From NCBI RefSeq assembly GCF_030698175.1, contig NZ_JAUYNT010000018.1:124001-188000 (forward strand): DNA of 64,000 bases, written 5' to 3'. Source of the stretch: Pseudomonas sp. Its GTDB lineage: Bacteria > Pseudomonadota > Gammaproteobacteria > Pseudomonadales > Pseudomonadaceae. A program made the position numbers and the translations under genes. Numbering within the stretch: position 1 is the stretch's first letter; each line of letters opens with the position of its first letter. The notes under the pieces are model-generated. The model saw nothing but the letters and a program-made list of their open reading frames with translations, made no database searches and was not told where the DNA came from. Below are positions 31,877 to 41,520 of the stretch, piece after piece.

Positions 31877-33238
31877 TTAGTCGCCGCTGACCAATTTGTG
31901 CGCCAGTTGGTTGTGCCGCTCGATCACCAGCGGCAGGTCGATGCTCAGCAGCTGACCATCCTTGACCACTTGCTTGCCGTTAATGACGCTGTGGGCGACC
32001 TGGCTCGGGGCGCAGAACACCAGGGCCGCCAGCGGGTCATGGAGGGCGCCGGCGAAGGCGATTTGGCGCAGGTCGAAGGCCACAAAATCCGCCGACATGC
32101 CCGGCGCCAAGGCACCAATATCGTTACGGTTAAGCACCTTGGCACCGCCCAGGGTGGCGATCTCCAAGGCTTCGCGGGCAGTCATGGCATCCGGGCCAAA
32201 ACCCACCCGTTGCAGCAACAGGGCCTGACGCACTTCGCCGATCATGGTGGCGCCATCGTTGGAGGCCGAACCGTCGACGCCCAGGCCGACCGGCACGCCG
32301 GCGTCGCGCATCTTGCGGATCGGCGCGATGCCCGAGGCCAGGCGCATGTTCGAGCACGGGCAATGGGCGACGCCGGTGCCGGTGCGGGCGAACAGGTCGA
32401 TACCGTGCTGATCCAGTTGCACACAGTGGGCGTGCCACACATCCGGGCCGACCCAGCCGAGGTCTTCGGCGTATTCGGCCGGGGTCATACCGAATTTTTC
32501 GCGGCTATAGGAAATGTCGTTTTGGTTCTCGGCCAGATGGGTGTGCAGCGACACCCCGTACTGGCGCGCCAGCACTGCGGCTTCGCGCATCAGGTCACGG
32601 CTGACCGAAAACGGCGAGCACGGCGCCACCACCACCCGCAGCATCGAACTGTGGCTGGCGTCGTGGTAGTCCTCGATCAACCGTTGGGACTCTTTGAGAA
32701 TGTCGGCTTCTTTTTCCACCACGCTGTCAGGCGGCAGACCGCCCTGGCTGCGGCCGACGCTCATGCTGCCGCGGGCGGCGTGAAAGCGCATGCCGATCTC
32801 GGCAGCGGCATGAATGCTGTCATCCAGCTTGCAGCCATTTGGGTAGATATACAGGTGATCGCTGGAGGTGGTGCAGCCAGACAAAATCAGCTCGGCCATC
32901 GCCGTCTGAGTCGACACCTGGATCATCTCCGGAGTCAGCCGCGCCCAAATCGGATAGAGGTTCTGCAGCCAATTAAACAACTCACCGTCCTGGGCCGACG
33001 GCACCACGCGGGTCAGGCTCTGGTACATATGGTGGTGGGTGTTGACCAGGCCAGGGATGACGATATGGCCCTTGAGGTCGAGCACTTCATCGGCGGTGGC
33101 CGGCAGCTCACTGCTCGGGCCGACCTGAACAATCTGATTGCCGACTATATACAGACCGCCCTGCTTGATCTCACGGCGCTCGCCGTCCATGGTCACCAGC
33201 AGCTCAGCGTTTTTTACCAATAAAGTCTTAGCCATCAC
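31877..33238 (-). CDS. 8-oxoguanine deaminase-like amidohydrolase
   Basis: GLVNTHHHMYQSL, HTHLAENQND, GLGVDGSASND metal-dependent amidohydrolase motifs. Confidence 0.85.
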   Translation of the reverse strand: MMAKTLLVKNAELLVTMDGERREIKQGGLYIVGNQIVQVGPSSELPATADEVLDLKGHIVIPGLVNTHHHMYQSLTRVVPSAQDGELFNWLQNLYPIWARLTPEMIQVSTQTAMAELILSGCTTSSDHLYIYPNGCKLDDSIHAAAEIGMRFHAARGSMSVGRSQGGLPPDSVVEKEADILKESQRLIEDYHDASHSSMLRVVVAPCSPFSVSRDLMREAAVLARQYGVSLHTHLAENQNDISYSREKFGMTPAEYAEDLGWVGPDVWHAHCVQLDQHGIDLFARTGTGVAHCPCSNMRLASGIAPIRKMRDAGVPVGLGVDGSASNDGATMIGEVRQALLLQRVGFGPDAMTAREALEIATLGGAKVLNRNDIGALAPGMSADFVAFDLRQIAFAGALHDPLAALVFCAPSQVAHSVINGKQVVKDGQLLSIDLPLVIERHNQLAHKLVSGD

Positions 33239-33250
33239 TCATCTCCTCCG

Positions 33251-33276
33251 GCCCGTTGGCGGGCGTTTTTTTTTTT
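33251..33276 (+). terminator. Hairpin plus T-run of 11 (terminator-like on + strand) in the deaminase 5' leader
   Basis: gcccg-ttgg-cgggc followed by gttttttttttt. Confidence 0.45.
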
Positions 33277-33290
33277 GCTGTTAATTAGGG

Positions 33291-33407
33291 GACCGGGATT
33301 CTTGGGATCGAGCGCAGCGGTTCTGGCAAGGCGCTTTGTCGCAGGTAGTACGATTTTGTACGCCAAGACAAAGCAACGCAGCTAGAACGATTCCAAGGAT
33401 TCCGGTT
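33291..33407. repeat. MITE-like inverted repeat element adjacent to moaA 3' end
   Basis: gaccgggattcttgggatcg ... cgattccaaggattccggtt imperfect terminal inverted repeats. Confidence 0.55.
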
Positions 33408-34401
33408 AGCCGCCAGTCATGCTCATAAAGCGGATAACTTGTACCTGCTCGCGGGCATCGAAATAGTGCCGTTCGGGCTTCAGCCGCAATGCCTCGATCA
33501 GCGCCCCGCGCAGCCTTGCTGAGTCACCGGGATGGCGACGCAGCAAGGCCTTCAAATCCAGCGCGCCGTCAGACCCTAAGCACAGCACCAGCTGGCCTTC
33601 GGCGGTGACTCGCACACGATTGCAATCACCACAAAAATTGCGGCTATGCGGTGAGATAAAACCGACCCGGGTGTCGCTGCCAACCACCTGCCAATACCGC
33701 GAGGGGCCGCCTGTGCGATGGCTGCTGGGCAGTAGTTGAAAACGCTGCTGGATGCGTTCGCGCACCTCGTCGCTGCTGCATAGGGTGTGCTCGCGGGAAT
33801 GGCTGGAGATGTTGCCCAGCGGCATCTCCTCGATAAAACTGATGTCCAGCTGCTGGGCGACCGCGAAGGCCACCAAGGCCTCTACTTCGTCATCGTTGCG
33901 GCCTTTTTGCACCACGGTGTTGAGCTTGATCCGCTGGAAACCGGCCGCCCGCGCCGCCTCGATGCCGGCCAGCACTTGGGTTAATTGATCGCGGCGGGTG
34001 AAGGCGGTGAAGCGCTCGCGCTGCAGCGAGTCGAGGCTGATATTCAGGCGCTTCACCCCGGCGGCGCGCAGACCGCTGGCCATGCTGGCAAGTTGCGAGC
34101 CGTTGGTGGTGATGGCCAGGTCTTCCAGCTCGTGGCGGGCGCCGAGGCGGCCCAGCAAACTGAGCAGGTTCTTGCGCACCAGCGGCTCACCACCGGTGAT
34201 GCGGATGCGCTTAACCCCCAGGCCGATAAAGGCGTCGGCAACTGTATAGAGTTCTTCGAGGCTGAGGATTTGTGCGCGCGGGGCGAAGACCATGTCTTCG
34301 CTCATGCAATAGGTGCAGCGAAAATCGCAGCGGTCGGTGACTGACAGCCGCAGGTAGCTGATACGTCGACCAAAGGGATCAAGCAAAATAGGATCTTGCA
34401 T
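33406..34401 (-). CDS. moaA: GTP 3',8-cyclase MoaA (radical SAM)
   Basis: RISYLRLSVTDRCDFRCTYCM (CxxxCxxC), RITGGEPL, NFCGDCNRVRVTAEG, C-terminal GG. Confidence 0.96.
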   Translation of the reverse strand: MQDPILLDPFGRRISYLRLSVTDRCDFRCTYCMSEDMVFAPRAQILSLEELYTVADAFIGLGVKRIRITGGEPLVRKNLLSLLGRLGARHELEDLAITTNGSQLASMASGLRAAGVKRLNISLDSLQRERFTAFTRRDQLTQVLAGIEAARAAGFQRIKLNTVVQKGRNDDEVEALVAFAVAQQLDISFIEEMPLGNISSHSREHTLCSSDEVRERIQQRFQLLPSSHRTGGPSRYWQVVGSDTRVGFISPHSRNFCGDCNRVRVTAEGQLVLCLGSDGALDLKALLRRHPGDSARLRGALIEALRLKPERHYFDAREQVQVIRFMSMTGG

Positions 34402-34482
34402 GCTGGAGCCTGCCGCAGCACGCGCCAGTTGGGGACACTGGCGACATGGGCGGACGTTTAATAAAACAGAAATTATTTATTT

Positions 34483-34490
34483 TGTATACA
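34483..34490. promoter_or_regulatory. TGTATACA palindromic motif (copy 1, moaA/TetR intergenic)
   Basis: TTTTGTATACA read directly. Recurs at 36052 and 36200. Confidence 0.45.
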
Positions 34491-34627
34491 GCATTACTGA
34501 CAATCTTATTTTTGCGACGCTCGCAGAGCACCCTAGCCCCTGGCTTGAGAGCCGCGCAGGCCCAGTGCTACCATGCCGGTGCAGGTGCACCGCCCTTTGC
34601 GACGCACGGCAACAAGCCCGGGGGCTT

Positions 34628-35236
34628 ATGAGCAGTATTCGCCAGCGCAACAAAGATTTGATCCTGCGCGCAGCCAGTGAAGAATTTGCCGACAAAGGCT
34701 TTGCCGCCGCCAAGACCAGCGATATCGCGGCCAAGGCCGGGGTGCCCAAGCCCAACGTGTATTACTACTTCAAGAGCAAAGACAACCTTTACTGCGAAGT
34801 CCTCGAGAGCATCATCGAGCCCCTGCTGCAGGCCTCGGCGCCGTTCAATCAAGACGGTCAACCAGGGCAAATACTGCGCGACTATATTCACGCCAAGATC
34901 CGTATTTCCCGTGACCTGGCCAACGCTTCCAAGGTGTTTGCCAGCGAGATCATGCACGGCGCGCCGCACTTGGCGGCCGAACAAACCGCACAGCTAAACG
35001 CCCAAGCCCAGCACAACATCGCCTGCATCCAGAGCTGGATCGACCAAGGCCTGATGGCCAAGGTCGACCCTCACCATTTGCTGTTCAGCATCTGGGCCGC
35101 GACCCAAACCTATGCCGATTTTGACTGGCAAATCTCCACCGTCACCGGCAAAACCAGCCTCGACGATGCCGACTACCAAGCCGCCGCCGACACCATCATC
35201 CGTTTGGTGCTCAAAGGCTGCGAAGTCGCCGAGTAA
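34628..35236 (+). CDS. TetR family transcriptional regulator
   Basis: MSSIRQRNKDLILRAASEEFADKGFAAAKTSDIAAKAGVPKPNVYYYFKSKDNLY. Confidence 0.92.
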   Translation: MSSIRQRNKDLILRAASEEFADKGFAAAKTSDIAAKAGVPKPNVYYYFKSKDNLYCEVLESIIEPLLQASAPFNQDGQPGQILRDYIHAKIRISRDLANASKVFASEIMHGAPHLAAEQTAQLNAQAQHNIACIQSWIDQGLMAKVDPHHLLFSIWAATQTYADFDWQISTVTGKTSLDDADYQAAADTIIRLVLKGCEVAE

Positions 35237-35262
35237 CACCGCGCTTGTCCGACGCACAAACC

Positions 35263-35433
35263 GTAGGGTGGGTTAGCGGCGCGGGCCAACTTACCCACAG
35301 CCGCGCGCGAACTCAGAGCGCCGCGTAACCCACCGTTTCACCGGACATCCGTGATTGCGCCATGGTGGGTTACGGCGCACCGTGCCCCAGCGGCAGCCGC
35401 AGATCAGGTGCCACGCGCCTAACCCACCCTACG
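35263..35433. repeat. Long GTAGGGTGGGTTAGCGGCG...CGCCTAACCCACCCTAC palindromic repeat
   Basis: Terminal inverted arms read directly, with an internal GGTGGGTTACGGCGC unit. Confidence 0.75.
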
Positions 35434-35464
35434 CCCTGCTTCGCCAGCCGACCGGCGTTAGGTT

Positions 35465-35896
35465 TTAACCCGCATCCGCCAACAAACCCGCCGCCAGAAT
35501 CCCCTTAATCGCACATTGCTCGTCGATGTCTGAGGTGTCACCGCTGATGCCGATGGCGCCGATCACGGCATTGTTGGCATCGCGAATCAGCACGCCGCCC
35601 GGCGCCGGAATCAGGTTGCCGTGGGCCAAGGTATTAACCGCCGAGATAAAGCTCGGCCGCTGCTGGGCGTCTTCGGCAATCAAGCGTGAAGCTTTGCCCA
35701 GCGCCACGGCGCCCCAGGCTTTGCCGATGGCGATTTGCGGACGCAGCATGCTGGCGCCGTCTTCGCGCAGCAAACTGACTAGGTGACCGCCGGCATCCAG
35801 CACGGCAATGGTCAAGGGTGCGGCAGAGATCGCGCGACCGGCCGCCTGGGCCTGGCTGCTGATGCTAGTAGCAGTTTGCAAGGTTAAAGCGCTCAT
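35465..35896 (-). CDS. GlcG/HbpS (DUF336) family heme-binding-like protein
   Basis: PLTIAVLDAGGHLVSLLREDGASMLRPQIAIGKAWGAVALG...GAIGISGDTSDIDEQCA. Confidence 0.9.
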   Translation of the reverse strand: MSALTLQTATSISSQAQAAGRAISAAPLTIAVLDAGGHLVSLLREDGASMLRPQIAIGKAWGAVALGKASRLIAEDAQQRPSFISAVNTLAHGNLIPAPGGVLIRDANNAVIGAIGISGDTSDIDEQCAIKGILAAGLLADAG

Positions 35897-36051
35897 GGAG
35901 TAGCCTTCTTGTAGTGGTGAGAAAGTTGAAAGAAGCGCCTCCATCCCTGCGGCAAAAAGTCGTCGACAGCGGACGGGGCAATCAAAAGGTCGAGGTAAAT
36001 ATCTCACCTAAAACAAAAAACGCAATAGACAAGTACAATCCAATCTTATTT

Positions 36052-36059
36052 TGTATACA
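36052..36059. promoter_or_regulatory. TGTATACA motif (copy 2)
   Basis: TTATTTTGTATACACC upstream of gcl. Confidence 0.45.
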
Positions 36060-36199
36060 CCTATAAAGTCGAAAGCCTAGGCGTCCTCCACACCCCCGCT
36101 CAAACAGCCGTTTTAAAAGATTTTTCCTCTTGTCCGTTCTCAGCAAGAAAAATTCTTGACCAGCAAGTCATGCCATGAATAGAATCAAGCCCAGAAAAC

Positions 36200-36207
36200 T
36201 GTATACA
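36200..36207. promoter_or_regulatory. TGTATACA motif (copy 3)
   Basis: AAACTGTATACAATC just upstream of gcl. Confidence 0.45.
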
Positions 36208-36234
36208 ATCTCAGAACAAAAGAGGCACAACAGC

Positions 36235-38010
36235 ATGGCCAGAATGAGAGCAATCGAGGCAGCCGTACTCGTAATGCGTCGCGAAGGTGTTGATACCGCG
36301 TTTGGTATCCCCGGCGCAGCAATCAACCCGTTGTATGCAGCACTGCGTAAAGTCGGCGGCATCGACCACGTCCTGGCCCGTCACGTTGAAGGCGCCTCGC
36401 ACATGGCCGAGGGTTACACCCGCACCAACGCCGGCAACATCGGCGTGTGTATCGGTACCTCGGGCCCCGCCGGTACCGACATGGTCACCGGTCTGTACTC
36501 GGCCAGCGCCGACTCCATCCCAATCCTCTGCATCACCGGCCAGGCACCACGGGCGCGGATGCACAAGGAAGACTTCCAGGCAGTCGACATCACCAGCATC
36601 GTTAAGCCGGTGACCAAGTGGGCGACCACCGTGATGGAGCCTGGCCAAGTGCCGCGCGCCTTCCAAAAAGCCTTCTATGAAATGCGCAGCGGCCGCCCTG
36701 GCCCCGTGCTGATCGACCTGCCATTTGACGTGCAGATGGCTGAGATCGAATTCGACATCGACGCTTATGAACCGCTGCCGCTGGCCAAACCTGCCGCTAA
36801 CCGCGTGCAGATCGAAAAAGCCCTGGCGATGCTCAACGAGGCCGAGCGCCCATTGATCGTTTCCGGTGGTGGCGTGATCAACGCCGACGCCGCTGCGCAG
36901 TTGGTGATCTTCGCCGAGCTGGTGGGCGTGCCGGTAGTACCGACCCTGATGGGTTGGGGCACCATCCCCGACGACCACGAACTGATGGTCGGCATGGCCG
37001 GCCTGCAAACCTCGCACCGCTACGGCAACGCCACCTTGTTGGCCTCCGACCTGGTGCTCGGCATTGGTAACCGTTGGGCTAACCGCCACACCGGTTCGGT
37101 TGAGGTGTACACCGAAGGCCGTAAGTTCATCCACGTCGATATCGAACCGACCCAGATTGGCCGCGTGTTCAACCCGGATCTGGGTATCGTTTCCGATGCC
37201 GGCGCCGCACTGGACATGTTCATAACCGTCGCTCGCGAGTGGAGCGCCGCCGGCAAGCTGAAGAATCGCAGCGCCTGGCTGGATGAATGCCAGCAGCGCA
37301 AGAGCAGCCTGCAGCGCAAGACCAACTTCGACAACGTGCCGGTCAAGCCGCAGCGCGTTTACCAAGAAATGAACGAAGTGTTCGGCCGCGACACCTGCTA
37401 CGTCAGCACCATCGGTCTGTCGCAGATTGCCGGCGCGCAGTTCTTGCACGTTTACAAGCCGCGGCACTGGATCAACTGTGGTCAGGCCGGCCCGTTGGGC
37501 TGGACCATTCCAGCGGCTTTGGGTGTGGTTAAAGCCGACCCAACCCGCAACGTGGTGGCACTGTCTGGCGACTACGACTTCCAGTTTATGATCGAAGAAA
37601 TGGCGGTTGGCGCGCAGTTCAATCTGCCGTACATCCATGTGGTGGTGAACAACTCCTACCTGGGTTTGATTCGCCAATCGCAACGCGGCTTCGAGATGGA
37701 TTACTGCGTGCAGTTGGGCTTTGAAAACGTCAACGCGCCAGAGTTGAACGGCTACGGCGTCGACCACGTGGCCGTCGTGGAAGGTTTGGGTTGCAAGGCG
37801 ATTCGCGTGTTCGAACCGAGCGAAATCAAAGCCGCACTGATCAAGGCCAAGGCGTTGATGGCTGAGTTCCGCGTACCGGTGATGGTGGAAATCATCCTGG
37901 AGCGGGTGACCAACATCTCCATGGGTGTGGAGATCAACGCGGTCAACGAGTTTGAAGACCTGGCGTTGACCGGTGCCGATGCACCGACCGCGATCTCGTT
38001 GTTGGATTGA
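36235..38010 (+). CDS. gcl: Glyoxylate carboligase (tartronate-semialdehyde synthase)
   Basis: [63 protein letters not shown]. ThDP-binding region [15 protein letters not shown]. Confidence 0.96.
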   Translation: MARMRAIEAAVLVMRREGVDTAFGIPGAAINPLYAALRKVGGIDHVLARHVEGASHMAEGYTRTNAGNIGVCIGTSGPAGTDMVTGLYSASADSIPILCITGQAPRARMHKEDFQAVDITSIVKPVTKWATTVMEPGQVPRAFQKAFYEMRSGRPGPVLIDLPFDVQMAEIEFDIDAYEPLPLAKPAANRVQIEKALAMLNEAERPLIVSGGGVINADAAAQLVIFAELVGVPVVPTLMGWGTIPDDHELMVGMAGLQTSHRYGNATLLASDLVLGIGNRWANRHTGSVEVYTEGRKFIHVDIEPTQIGRVFNPDLGIVSDAGAALDMFITVAREWSAAGKLKNRSAWLDECQQRKSSLQRKTNFDNVPVKPQRVYQEMNEVFGRDTCYVSTIGLSQIAGAQFLHVYKPRHWINCGQAGPLGWTIPAALGVVKADPTRNVVALSGDYDFQFMIEEMAVGAQFNLPYIHVVVNNSYLGLIRQSQRGFEMDYCVQLGFENVNAPELNGYGVDHVAVVEGLGCKAIRVFEPSEIKAALIKAKALMAEFRVPVMVEIILERVTNISMGVEINAVNEFEDLALTGADAPTAISLLD

Positions 38011-38097
38011 TGCAACGGTGGCCAACGCTTCGCGGTTGACCACCCTACAGCCCCCCTTTCCCCCGTGCGGGGAAGGGCACTATTAAAGGAGCCGAGC

Positions 38098-38880
38098 ATG
38101 CCCCGTTTTGCCGCCAACCTGTCCATGCTGTTCACCGAGGAAGAGTTCCTCGATCGCTTCGACGCTGCCGCCGATGCCGGCTTCACCGGTGTCGAATACC
38201 TGTTTCCCTACGACTTTCCAGTCGAGGTGATCAAGGCCCGCCTGAACGCCAACAACCTGACCCAGGTGCTGTTCAACCTGCCGGCCGGTGACTGGGCCAA
38301 GGGTGAGCGCGGCATTGCCTGCCACCCTGATCGCGTCGAAGAGTTCCGTGCCGGCGTGGCCCAGGCCATCAGCTACGCCAAGGTCCTCGGCAACAGCCAG
38401 ATCAACTGCCTGGCGGGCATTCGCCCGGCCGGTTATGACTGCGCGACCATCGAGCAGACCTTTGTCGACAACCTGAAGTTTGCCGCCGAACAGCTGCAAA
38501 CCGCCGGTATCAAGTTGGTCATGGAAATGATCAACACCCGCGACATTCCCGGCTTCTACTTGAACACCACTAAGCAGGCCCTGGCGATTCGCGACAAAGT
38601 TGCCAGCAACAATCTGTACCTGCAGTACGACATCTATCACATGCAAATCATGGAAGGTGATCTGGCCCGGACCATGGAAAGCAACCTGGCGGTGATCAAT
38701 CACATCCAGCTGGCCGACAACCCTGGCCGCAACGAGCCAGGCACTGGCGAGATCAACTACCGCTTCTTGTTTGAGCACCTGGACCGCATTGGCTACCAGG
38801 GCTGGGTCGGCTGTGAATACAAGCCGGCTACCACCACCGCAGCCGGCCTCGGCTGGATGAAAGCGCATAACGCAATCTGA
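38098..38880 (+). CDS. hyi: Hydroxypyruvate isomerase
   Basis: MPRFAANLSMLFTEEEFLDRFDAAADAGFTGVEYLFPYDFP, located between gcl and glxR. Confidence 0.95.
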   Translation: MPRFAANLSMLFTEEEFLDRFDAAADAGFTGVEYLFPYDFPVEVIKARLNANNLTQVLFNLPAGDWAKGERGIACHPDRVEEFRAGVAQAISYAKVLGNSQINCLAGIRPAGYDCATIEQTFVDNLKFAAEQLQTAGIKLVMEMINTRDIPGFYLNTTKQALAIRDKVASNNLYLQYDIYHMQIMEGDLARTMESNLAVINHIQLADNPGRNEPGTGEINYRFLFEHLDRIGYQGWVGCEYKPATTTAAGLGWMKAHNAI

Positions 38881-38884
38881 GTTC

Positions 38885-38966
38885 GTAGGATGGGTGGAGC
38901 GCAGCGATACCCATCGAGCCAGGCCAGGTGCCCAGTGATGGGTATCGCAGGCTCAACCCATCCTAC
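38885..38966. repeat. GTAGGATGGGTGGAGCGCAGCGATACCCATC palindromic repeat
   Basis: Inverted arms read directly. Confidence 0.85.
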
Positions 38967-39013
38967 GGTGGCTCGGTCCATAACAGACATCACGACACCA
39001 GGAGAAACTCCTC

Positions 39014-39904
39014 ATGGCTAAAATCGGATTTATCGGCACCGGCATCATGGGCAAGCCTATGGCGCAGAACCTGCAAAAAGCCGGGCACTGCCTGTTCTTC
39101 TCCGAGCACTTCGAGAAGACCCCGGCCGACCTGCTCGGCGAGCACGGCATCGGCCTGGCCAACCCGCGCGAAGTGGCGCAGGAAGCCGAATTCATCATCA
39201 TCATGGTGCCGGATACCCCACAGGTTGACGACGTGCTGTTCCGCGCCGACGGCGTAGCAGCAGGCGTAACGGCCGGCAAAGTGGTGATCGACATGAGTTC
39301 GATCTCGCCGACCGCGACCAAAGTTTTTGCTGAAAAAATCAAAGCCACTGGCGCCAGCTATCTCGACGCGCCAGTGTCCGGCGGCGAAGTCGGCGCCAAG
39401 GCCGCGACCCTGAGCATCATGGTCGGCGGTTGCCCGCAAGCCTTCGAGCGCGTGCTGCCACTGTTTCAGGTGATGGGCAAAAACATCACCCACGTCGGCG
39501 CCAATGGCGACGGCCAGACTGCCAAGGTGGCCAACCAGATCATCGTCGCCCTGAACATTCAGGCTGTGGCCGAAGCCCTGCTGTTCGCCGCCAAGAACGG
39601 CGCCGATCCGGCCAAGGTGCGTGAAGCACTGATGGGTGGCTTCGCCGGCTCGAAGATCCTCGAAGTGCACGGCGAGCGCATGATCAAAGGCACCTTCGAT
39701 CCAGGCTTCCGTATCAGCCTGCACCAGAAGGACCTCAATCTGGCCCTGGCCGGCGCACGCGAGCTGGGCCTGAACCTGCCCAACACCGCCAATGCCCAGC
39801 AAGTGTTCAGCACCTGCGCGGCCATCGGTGGCAGCAACTGGGACCACTCGGCGCTGATCAAGGGCTTGGAGCACATGGCCAACTTCTCGATCCGCAAAGA
39901 GTAA
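39014..39904 (+). CDS. glxR: 2-hydroxy-3-oxopropionate (tartronate semialdehyde) reductase
   Basis: MAKIGFIGTGIMGKPMAQNLQKAGH; YLDAPVSGGEVGAKAATLSIMVGG. Confidence 0.95.
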   Translation: MAKIGFIGTGIMGKPMAQNLQKAGHCLFFSEHFEKTPADLLGEHGIGLANPREVAQEAEFIIIMVPDTPQVDDVLFRADGVAAGVTAGKVVIDMSSISPTATKVFAEKIKATGASYLDAPVSGGEVGAKAATLSIMVGGCPQAFERVLPLFQVMGKNITHVGANGDGQTAKVANQIIVALNIQAVAEALLFAAKNGADPAKVREALMGGFAGSKILEVHGERMIKGTFDPGFRISLHQKDLNLALAGARELGLNLPNTANAQQVFSTCAAIGGSNWDHSALIKGLEHMANFSIRKE

Positions 39905-39915
39905 GCGCTGCATCT

Positions 39916-39996
39916 GTAGGATGGGTTGAGCGCAGCGATACCCATCGAGCACGACGCGAGTCCCCTGATGGGTATCGCAGGCTCAACCCATCCTAC
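39916..39996. repeat. GTAGGATGGGTTGAGCGCAGCGATACCCATC palindromic repeat
   Basis: Inverted arms. Followed at about 40019 by gtagggtgggcttcagcccacccctac. Confidence 0.85.
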
Positions 39997-40236
39997 GGCG
40001 CTGTTGCGGAGCTATTTTGTAGGGTGGGCTTCAGCCCACCCCTACAGGTTTCTCGATCCGCAAAGTAAAAGCTGCAATTGCTCGCCGGTCAGTGGCGAGC
40101 AATTAACCCTTTCGACCTCCCGGCAGGCGGTGTCACGGCCTGCCCTGCCGGGTTGGTCGATTCCAGCCCACAAGCGTTGCGACCGACGACCCTTGTGGAC
40201 TGCAATCGGCCCATTACCACCATCAGGAGCCCTGCC

Positions 40237-41520
40237 ATGTCGTTCGATCCAACGTTCAATCCAGAGTCATTGCTGCGCGAGCTGTTCAGCACCGCCATCG
40301 ACGCTGCCCACCCGCGTCAGGTGCTGGCCGACCATTTGCCTGCCGACCGCACGGGCCGGGTCATCGTCATAGGTGCCGGCAAAGCGGCGGCGGCCATGGC
40401 CGAAGTGATCGAGTGCGAGTGGCAAGGCGAGATTTCCGGCCTGGTGGTAACCCGCTACGGCCACGGCGCCAACTGCACGAAGATCGAAGTGGTCGAGGCA
40501 GCCCATCCGGTACCGGACGCCGCCGGCTTAGCCGTGGCGCAGCGCGTCCTCAAGCTGGTCAGCGGTCTGACCGAGACCGACCGGGTGATCTTCTTGCTGT
40601 CGGGCGGCGGCTCCGCCCTGCTCGCTTTGCCGGCAGCCGGCCTCTCGCTGGCCGACAAACAAGGCATCAACAAAGCCCTGCTCAAATCCGGCGCCAGCAT
40701 CAGCGAGATGAACTGCGTGCGCAAACACCTCTCGGCGATCAAGGGCGGCCGTTTGGCCAAGGCCTGCTGGCCGGCCAGCATCTACACCTATGCGATTTCC
40801 GATGTGCCGGGGGATGAACCGACGGTGATTGCCTCCGGCCCCAGCGTGGCCGACCCGAGCACCTCGGCCGAGGCGTTGGCGATTCTCACCCGCTACAGCA
40901 TCGAAGTGCCGCCGGCGGTGCTGGCCCGCTTGCACGACCCGCGCGCCGAGACGGTTAAGCATGCCGACCCGTGCCTGGCCCGCAGCCATTTCGAGCTGAT
41001 CGCCACGCCGCAGCAGTCACTCGATGCGGCCGCCGCTAAAGTTCGCGCCGCCGGCCTGACCCCGCTGATTTTGGGTGATCTGGAAGGCGAATCCCGCGAG
41101 GTGGCCAAGGTGCACGCCGGGATCATCCGCCAGATAGTGCTGCACGGCCAACCGATCAAGCCGCCTTGCGTGATTCTGTCCGGTGGTGAAACCACGGTGA
41201 CGGTGCGCGGCAAGGGCCGTGGCGGGCGCAATGCCGAATTTTTGCTGAGCCTCACCGAGAGCCTCAAAGGTTTGCCTGGGGTTTACGCGCTGGCCGGCGA
41301 CACCGATGGCATCGACGGTTCGGAAGACAACGCCGGCGCCCTGATGCGCCCCGACAGCTATGCCCGCGCCGTAGAACTGGGCCTGAGCGCCACTAATGAA
41401 TTGGATAACAACAACGGCTATGGCTACTTCGCCGCCCTCGACGACTTGATCGTCACCGGGCCGACCCGTACCAACGTCAACGATTTCCGCGCCATCTTAA
41501 TTTTGGAAACTGCCCAATGA
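40237..41520 (+). CDS. ttuD: Glycerate 2-kinase / hydroxypyruvate reductase (MOFRL family)
   Basis: MSFDPTFNPESLLRELFSTAIDAAHP; VIGAGKAAAAMAEVIE; ILSGGETTVTVRGKGRGGRNAEF. Start at internal ATG. Confidence 0.93.
   Translation: MSFDPTFNPESLLRELFSTAIDAAHPRQVLADHLPADRTGRVIVIGAGKAAAAMAEVIECEWQGEISGLVVTRYGHGANCTKIEVVEAAHPVPDAAGLAVAQRVLKLVSGLTETDRVIFLLSGGGSALLALPAAGLSLADKQGINKALLKSGASISEMNCVRKHLSAIKGGRLAKACWPASIYTYAISDVPGDEPTVIASGPSVADPSTSAEALAILTRYSIEVPPAVLARLHDPRAETVKHADPCLARSHFELIATPQQSLDAAAAKVRAAGLTPLILGDLEGESREVAKVHAGIIRQIVLHGQPIKPPCVILSGGETTVTVRGKGRGGRNAEFLLSLTESLKGLPGVYALAGDTDGIDGSEDNAGALMRPDSYARAVELGLSATNELDNNNGYGYFAALDDLIVTGPTRTNVNDFRAILILETAQ

Noticed and set aside
31898-33223. 441-aa plus-strand ORF antisense to the deaminase
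   Set aside because: His/Arg/Gln/Gly-rich antisense frame with no recognisable motifs.
36211-38043. 610-aa minus-strand ORF antisense to gcl
   Set aside because: Mirror ORF caused by high-GC codon bias. The composition (His/Val/Gly/Asp-rich, no domain) is typical of antisense frames, and gcl is unambiguous on +.
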